Source: Pseudomonas palmensis
GTDB taxonomy: Bacteria > Pseudomonadota > Gammaproteobacteria > Pseudomonadales > Pseudomonadaceae
NCBI RefSeq assembly: GCF_017848315.1
Contig: NZ_JAFKEC010000054.1
Span: 1 to 41,293, forward strand
Length of the DNA stretch: 41,293 nt
Reading direction: 5' to 3'
Shown here: positions 38,312-41,293 of the stretch, piece after piece
Position numbering within the stretch: the stretch's first letter is position 1
How the letters are laid out: every line of letters begins with the position of its first letter
Position numbers and translations under genes: made by a program
Notes under the pieces: generated by a model
What the model saw: only the letters and a program-made list of their open reading frames with translations
Database searches by the model: none
Told to the model about the DNA's origin: nothing

Positions 38312-39564
38312 GCAGAAATCTCAAATCGGCGTTTTTCAGCGCCTTGCTGGTCTGGGCCGTGGCATTCCCGGTACTGGGCCTGAAACTCAGCATCGTCGGT
38401 ATCAGCCTGCAGGTGCATGGCCAGGGGCCCCTGGCCCTTAGCGTGATTGTGGTGTGCTCGGTGCTGATGTTCCTGCGCGTGCTGTTCGACAAGCAATGGA
38501 GCGCGATGATGCGGTCCGCCCCCCGGGGTGCACTGATATCGCCCAAGGTCAGCAACTTCCTGACCCTGCCGCGCACCCAGCGCTACATCATCCTGGGCCT
38601 GATCGCGGTTGCCCTGGTGTGGCCGTTCTTCGGTTCGCGCGGTGCGGTCGACATCGCCACGCTCATCCTGATCTACGTGATGCTGGGCCTTGGCCTGAAC
38701 ATCGTGGTCGGCCTGGCGGGCCTGCTCGACCTGGGCTACGTGGGCTTCTACGCCGTGGGCGCCTACAGCTATGCGCTGCTGTCGCACTACTTCGGCCTGA
38801 GCTTCTGGGTGTGCCTGCCCATCGCGGGGATGATGGCGGCCACGTTCGGCTTCCTGCTGGGCTTCCCGGTGCTGCGCCTGCGCGGTGACTACCTGGCCAT
38901 CGTGACCCTGGGTTTCGGCGAGATCATCCGGCTGTTCCTGCGTAACCTGACCGACCTCACCGGCGGCCCGAACGGCATCAGCAACATTCCCAAGCCGTCG
39001 TTCTTCGGCCTGAGCTTCGAGCGCAGGGCGGCTGAAGGCATGCAGACCTTCCACGAGTTCTTCGGGGTGGAATACAACTCGATCAACAAGGTGATCTTCC
39101 TGTACCTGGTGGCACTGCTGCTGGCCCTGCTGGCGCTGTTCGTGATCAACCGCCTGCTGCGCATGCCGATCGGGCGCGCCTGGGAAGCGCTGCGCGAAGA
39201 CGAGATCGCCTGCCGTGCGCTGGGCCTGAACCCGACCATCATCAAGCTCTCGGCCTTCACCCTCGGTGCCTGCTTCGCCGGTTTTGCCGGCAGCTTCTTC
39301 GCCGCGCGCCAGGGCCTGGTGACGCCGGAGTCGTTCACCTTCATCGAGTCGGCGATCATCCTCGCCATTGTCGTGCTCGGCGGCATGGGCTCTCAGCTGG
39401 GCGTGATCCTCGCGGCCATCGTGATGATCCTGCTGCCCGAACTGATGCGCGACTTCAGTGAATACCGGATGCTGATGTTCGGTGCCCTGATGGTATTGAT
39501 GATGATCTGGCGTCCGCAGGGCCTGCTGCCTATGCAACGTCCACACATGGAGCTGCGTCGATGA
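38308..39564 (+). CDS. livM: Branched-chain amino acid ABC transporter, permease LivM/BraE
   Basis: Inner-membrane permease of 418 residues, the partner of LivH. It has an N-terminal helix, a long cytoplasmic linker (about 55-80) typical of LivM, and then the core beginning GLGLNIVVGLAGLLDLGYVGFYAVGAYSYAL. The coupling loop is RAWEALREDEIACRALGLNPTIIKLSAFTLGA. Overlaps livH and livG by ATGA on both sides, showing tight translational coupling. Confidence 0.96.
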   Translation: MSRNLKSAFFSALLVWAVAFPVLGLKLSIVGISLQVHGQGPLALSVIVVCSVLMFLRVLFDKQWSAMMRSAPRGALISPKVSNFLTLPRTQRYIILGLIAVALVWPFFGSRGAVDIATLILIYVMLGLGLNIVVGLAGLLDLGYVGFYAVGAYSYALLSHYFGLSFWVCLPIAGMMAATFGFLLGFPVLRLRGDYLAIVTLGFGEIIRLFLRNLTDLTGGPNGISNIPKPSFFGLSFERRAAEGMQTFHEFFGVEYNSINKVIFLYLVALLLALLALFVINRLLRMPIGRAWEALREDEIACRALGLNPTIIKLSAFTLGACFAGFAGSFFAARQGLVTPESFTFIESAIILAIVVLGGMGSQLGVILAAIVMILLPELMRDFSEYRMLMFGALMVLMMIWRPQGLLPMQRPHMELRR

Positions 39565-40328
39565 GCCGCGAAATTCTGCAAGTGAGCGGCCTGAGCATGC
39601 GCTTCGGCGGCCTGTTGGCGGTCAACGGCGTGGCCCTGTCCGTCAAGGAAAAACAAGTGGTGGCACTGATCGGCCCCAACGGCGCCGGCAAGACCACCGT
39701 GTTCAACTGCCTGACCGGCTTCTACAAGCCCAGTGGTGGCAGCATCCTGCTCGACGGCCAGCCCATCCAGGGCCTGGCCGGCCACGAGATCGCCCGCAAG
39801 GGCGTGGTGCGTACCTTTCAGAACGTGCGCCTGTTCAAGGAAATGACCGCGCTGGAAAACCTGCTGATCGCCCAGCACCGTCACCTGAACACCAACTTCT
39901 TCGCCGGCCTGTTCAAGACCCCGGGCTTTCGTCGCAGCGAGCACGAGGCGATGGAGTACGCGCAGTACTGGCTGGAAAAGGTCGACCTGGTCGAGTTCGC
40001 CAACCGTAACGCCGGCACCCTGGCCTATGGTCAGCAACGCCGGCTGGAAATCGCCCGCTGCATGATGACCCGCCCGCGGATCCTCATGCTCGACGAGCCG
40101 GCGGCAGGCCTGAACCCGAAAGAGACCGAAGACCTCAAGGCGCTGATCGGCACCTTGCGTGAGGAACACGGGGTGACCGTGCTGCTGATCGAGCACGACA
40201 TGAAGCTGGTCATGAGCATTTCCGACCATATCGTGGTGATCAACCAGGGCACGCCGCTGGCCGATGGCACCCCGCAACAGATCCGGGACAACCCCGAAGT
40301 GATCAAAGCCTACCTGGGGGAAGCGTAA
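39561..40328 (+). CDS. livG: Branched-chain amino acid ABC transporter, ATPase LivG/BraF
   Basis: Cytoplasmic ATPase of 255 residues. Walker A is GPNGAGKTT and the LivG-specific region contains KGVVRTFQNVRLFKEMTALENLLIAQH. The signature region is LAYGQQRRLEIARCMMTRPRILMLDEPAAGLNP, with Walker B LMLDEP; the motif here is LAYGQQ rather than LSGGQ, as usual in LivG. The switch histidine is in LLIEHDM. The start overlaps the livM stop (ATGA). Confidence 0.96.
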   Translation: MSREILQVSGLSMRFGGLLAVNGVALSVKEKQVVALIGPNGAGKTTVFNCLTGFYKPSGGSILLDGQPIQGLAGHEIARKGVVRTFQNVRLFKEMTALENLLIAQHRHLNTNFFAGLFKTPGFRRSEHEAMEYAQYWLEKVDLVEFANRNAGTLAYGQQRRLEIARCMMTRPRILMLDEPAAGLNPKETEDLKALIGTLREEHGVTVLLIEHDMKLVMSISDHIVVINQGTPLADGTPQQIRDNPEVIKAYLGEA

Positions 40329-41030
40329 ATGCTGCAGTTCGAAAACGTTTCCACCTTCTACGGCAAGATCCAGGCGCTGCACAGCGTCAACGTGGAGATT
40401 CGCCAGGGCGAGATCGTCACCCTGATCGGCGCCAACGGCGCGGGCAAGTCGACCCTGCTGATGACCCTGTGCGGGTCGCCCCAGGCCCACAGCGGCAGCA
40501 TCCGCTACATGGGCGAGGAGCTGGTGGGGCAAAGTTCGGCGCAGATCATGCGCAAGAGCATTGCCGTGGTGCCCGAGGGTCGGCGCGTGTTCGCACGCCT
40601 GACCGTGGAGGAGAACCTGGCCATGGGCGGGTTCTTCACCGACAAGGGCGACTACCAAGAGCAGATGGACAAGGTGCTGCACCTGTTCCCGCGGCTCAAG
40701 GAGCGCTTCAGCCAGCGTGGCGGCACCATGTCCGGGGGCGAGCAGCAGATGCTCGCCATCGGCCGTGCGCTGATGAGCAAGCCCAAGCTGTTGCTGCTCG
40801 ACGAACCCTCACTGGGGCTGGCGCCGATCATCATCCAGCAGATCTTCGACATCATCGAACAGCTGCGCAAGGATGGTGTAACGGTGTTCCTGGTGGAGCA
40901 GAACGCCAACCAGGCCCTGAAGATCGCCGACCGTGCCTATGTGCTGGAGAACGGCCGGGTGGTGATGCAGGGCACCGGTGAAGCGCTGCTGACCGACCCG
41001 AAAGTACGCGACGCGTACCTGGGGGGCTGA
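40329..41030 (+). CDS. livF: Branched-chain amino acid ABC transporter, ATPase LivF/BraG
   Basis: Second ATPase, 233 residues, starting directly after the livG stop (TAAATG). Walker A is GANGAGKST; the signature is TMSGGEQQMLAIGRALMSKPKLLLLDEPSLGLAP; the switch region is FLVEQNANQALKIADRAYVLENGRVVMQGTG. Forms a heterodimer with LivG. Ends the operon, followed by a REP palindrome acting as a shared 3' end with the LysR gene. Confidence 0.96.
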   Translation: MLQFENVSTFYGKIQALHSVNVEIRQGEIVTLIGANGAGKSTLLMTLCGSPQAHSGSIRYMGEELVGQSSAQIMRKSIAVVPEGRRVFARLTVEENLAMGGFFTDKGDYQEQMDKVLHLFPRLKERFSQRGGTMSGGEQQMLAIGRALMSKPKLLLLDEPSLGLAPIIIQQIFDIIEQLRKDGVTVFLVEQNANQALKIADRAYVLENGRVVMQGTGEALLTDPKVRDAYLGG

Positions 41031-41037
41031 ACCAGAC

Positions 41038-41100
41038 GGCCCCTTCGCCGGCAACGCCGGCTCCTACAGTGCAGGAGCCGGCGTTGTCGGTGAAGGGGCC
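41038..41100. repeat. REP palindrome between livF and the LysR gene
   Basis: Two 28-base arms (41038-41065 and 41073-41100) are inverted copies with two mismatches and a 7-base loop. Each carries GCCGGC and GGAGCC or GGCTCC. The left arm starts 8 bases after the livF stop, and the right arm lies inside the LysR reading frame. It probably acts as a bidirectional transcript end. Confidence 0.85.
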
Positions 41101-41293
41101 GGTACCGGCAACGCACCCAGCGCCTGGCTGCCACGCTTGAACCAGCGCACCAGGTAATCGGCCACCACCTGCACGCGTTTGGGCATCCCGCCCTGATACG
41201 GGTGCACCAGGAACAACGGCGTACTGCGTGTCTGGTAATCGCGCAGCAACCAGCACAAGCGCCCGTCCGCCAGCTCGGCATGCAACATGTAGG
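41064..41293 (-). CDS. LysR-family regulator, C-terminal part (5' end outside window)
   Basis: About 76 residues are visible, with the frame open to the right edge. The sequence CWLLRDYQTRSTPLFLVHPYQGGMPKRVQVVADYLVRWF is the standard end of a LysR effector domain (PLFLVHP..GGMPKRVQVVADYL), as found in CrgA-like regulators. The last residues, PVPAPSPTTPAPAL, are encoded by the REP arm and are unlike normal LysR ends. What it regulates is not visible. Confidence 0.75.
   Translation of the reverse strand, partial: YMLHAELADGRLCWLLRDYQTRSTPLFLVHPYQGGMPKRVQVVADYLVRWFKRGSQALGALPVPAPSPTTPAPAL

Overview
The window looks like a chromosomal segment of a Pseudomonas, most likely of the P. putida group. 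The evidence is high GC content with strongly GC-ending codons, an NrdA carrying two N-terminal ATP cones, a CcoM micro-peptide, an RstAB pair followed by a short FhuF-like protein, the braCDEFG-type (livKHMGF) branched-chain amino acid operon, and several copies of short Pseudomonas-style REP palindromes. The gene order recalls the rstAB - nrdAB - rapA - bra segment of P. putida, but that comparison is from memory. I see no tRNA, rRNA, CRISPR array, transposase or phage gene.

Layout. 1-3510: the 3' part of a phosphopantetheinyl transferase gene, then on the minus strand rstA, rstB and a FhuF-like gene in one overlapping operon. 3511-8680: nrdA and nrdB (class Ia ribonucleotide reductase), preceded by a 728-base region with a DnaA box, a promoter, two NrdR-like boxes 31 bp apart and a long structured leader that may hold a degenerate cobalamin riboswitch. 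8810-13680: minus-strand genes for a small phosphatase, a UPF0149 protein, a nitrilase plus duplicated membrane protein pair, and a secreted protein. 13796-20950: an FNT-family channel, a metallo-beta-lactamase-fold hydrolase, a MASE2-GGDEF diguanylate cyclase, a GAF histidine kinase, a LysR/short-chain dehydrogenase divergent pair and a DMP19-like protein.

21001-24290: an AaeB/AaeX/AaeA-like efflux operon with a near-perfect SlyA-type box at its front. 24295-24541: ccoM with tandem ANR/FNR boxes placed for -41.5 and -92.5 activation. 24545-26577: small proteins, a secreted protein and a lipoprotein. 26694-32795: rapA, an MHYT-GGDEF-EAL protein and a beta-hydroxyacid dehydrogenase whose 3' end overlaps it. 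32994-35180: a solitary 728-residue FtsZ/tubulin-superfamily GTPase. 35385-41293: a DUF2288 protein, the five-gene branched-chain amino acid ABC transporter with an internal terminator after the binding protein, and the 3' end of a LysR regulator whose last codons lie in a REP palindrome.

The strongest candidate for something poorly described is the tubulin-like GTPase. It keeps recognisable T1, T3, T4, T6 and T7 loops in the correct order, sits alone between tandem inverted repeats and a REP pair, and has a C-terminal region of about 290 residues that I cannot assign. The best regulatory observations are the nrdA leader, the ccoM promoter and the SlyA-type box.
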